From assembly GCF_900184255.1 (NCBI RefSeq), contig NZ_LT854638.1:145966-151889 (forward strand): a DNA stretch of 5,924 bases, written 5' to 3'. Each line of letters starts with the position of its first letter. Within the stretch, counting starts at the first letter, position 1. Positions 5,866 through 5,924 of this stretch are shown piece after piece. A program made the translations under genes and the position numbers. The notes below the pieces were generated by a model that was given only the letters and a program-made list of their open reading frames with translations, did not search any database and was not told where the DNA came from. This DNA is from Haloimpatiens massiliensis. Its GTDB lineage: Bacteria > Bacillota > Clostridia > Clostridiales > Clostridiaceae.

Positions 5866-5924
5866 GGTCAAGCTACAAAGGGCGCATGGCGGATGCCTTG
5901 GCACTAGGAGCCGACGAAGGACGT
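5866..5924 (+). rRNA. rrl: 23S ribosomal RNA (5' end only, truncated by the window)
   Basis: The sequence beginning GGTCAAGCTACAAAG and continuing GGATGCCTTGGCACTAGGAG then CCGACGAAGGACG is the conserved 5' end of bacterial 23S rRNA, the large-subunit RNA carrying the peptidyl transferase centre further downstream. Only 59 nt are present; the gene is cut by the window edge. The start is placed by similarity to the E. coli GGTTAAGC 5' end and could shift by a few bases. Confidence 0.95.

Overview
The window reads as a chromosomal segment of a low-GC Gram-positive anaerobe, most likely Clostridium sensu stricto. The 16S sequence has a clostridial look, protein genes and intergenic DNA are very A/T-rich, ribosome binding sites are strong AGGAG/GGAGG types matching the CCTCC at the 16S 3' end, and the proteins are typical of Firmicutes. 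I cannot name the species from memory of the 16S alone.

Layout: (1) 1-390 is the tail of one rRNA operon on the + strand: a structured 23S-5S spacer, 5S rRNA, tRNA-Lys(TTT) with encoded CCA, then an intrinsic terminator. The 23S of that operon lies outside the window. (2) 391-3659 is a 3.3 kb island of five protein genes: a 73-aa two-helix membrane protein that overlaps a YbjQ-family gene; a convergent gene for a lipoprotein N-acetylmuramoyl-L-alanine amidase; then, diverging from it, trmO (tRNA t6A methyltransferase) and a cytoplasmic parvulin-type peptidylprolyl isomerase. (3) 3660-5924 is the start of a second rRNA operon in the same orientation: promoter, leader with a boxA-like site, complete 16S, a 350-nt spacer with no tRNA, and the first 59 nt of 23S.

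How the parts fit: the island genes are housekeeping functions (envelope turnover, tRNA modification, protein folding) bracketed by two direct-repeat rRNA operons. Gene boundaries are clear: a hairpin terminator closes the tRNA-Lys unit, an 18-bp stem separates the convergent YbjQ and amidase genes, and a strong terminator follows the isomerase gene before the rRNA promoter.

The most informative signals beyond gene content are in the rRNA spacers. The 16S leader and the 16S-23S spacer form a perfect 16-bp processing stalk. The 23S leader of the second operon is complementary to the 23S 3' flank of the first. A small bulged hairpin with a CAGAG loop occurs in both the 23S-5S spacer and the 16S-23S spacer, with a compensatory base-pair change between copies. 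I see no CRISPR array, insertion sequence, phage gene, toxin-antitoxin pair or defence system, and no clearly new protein system.
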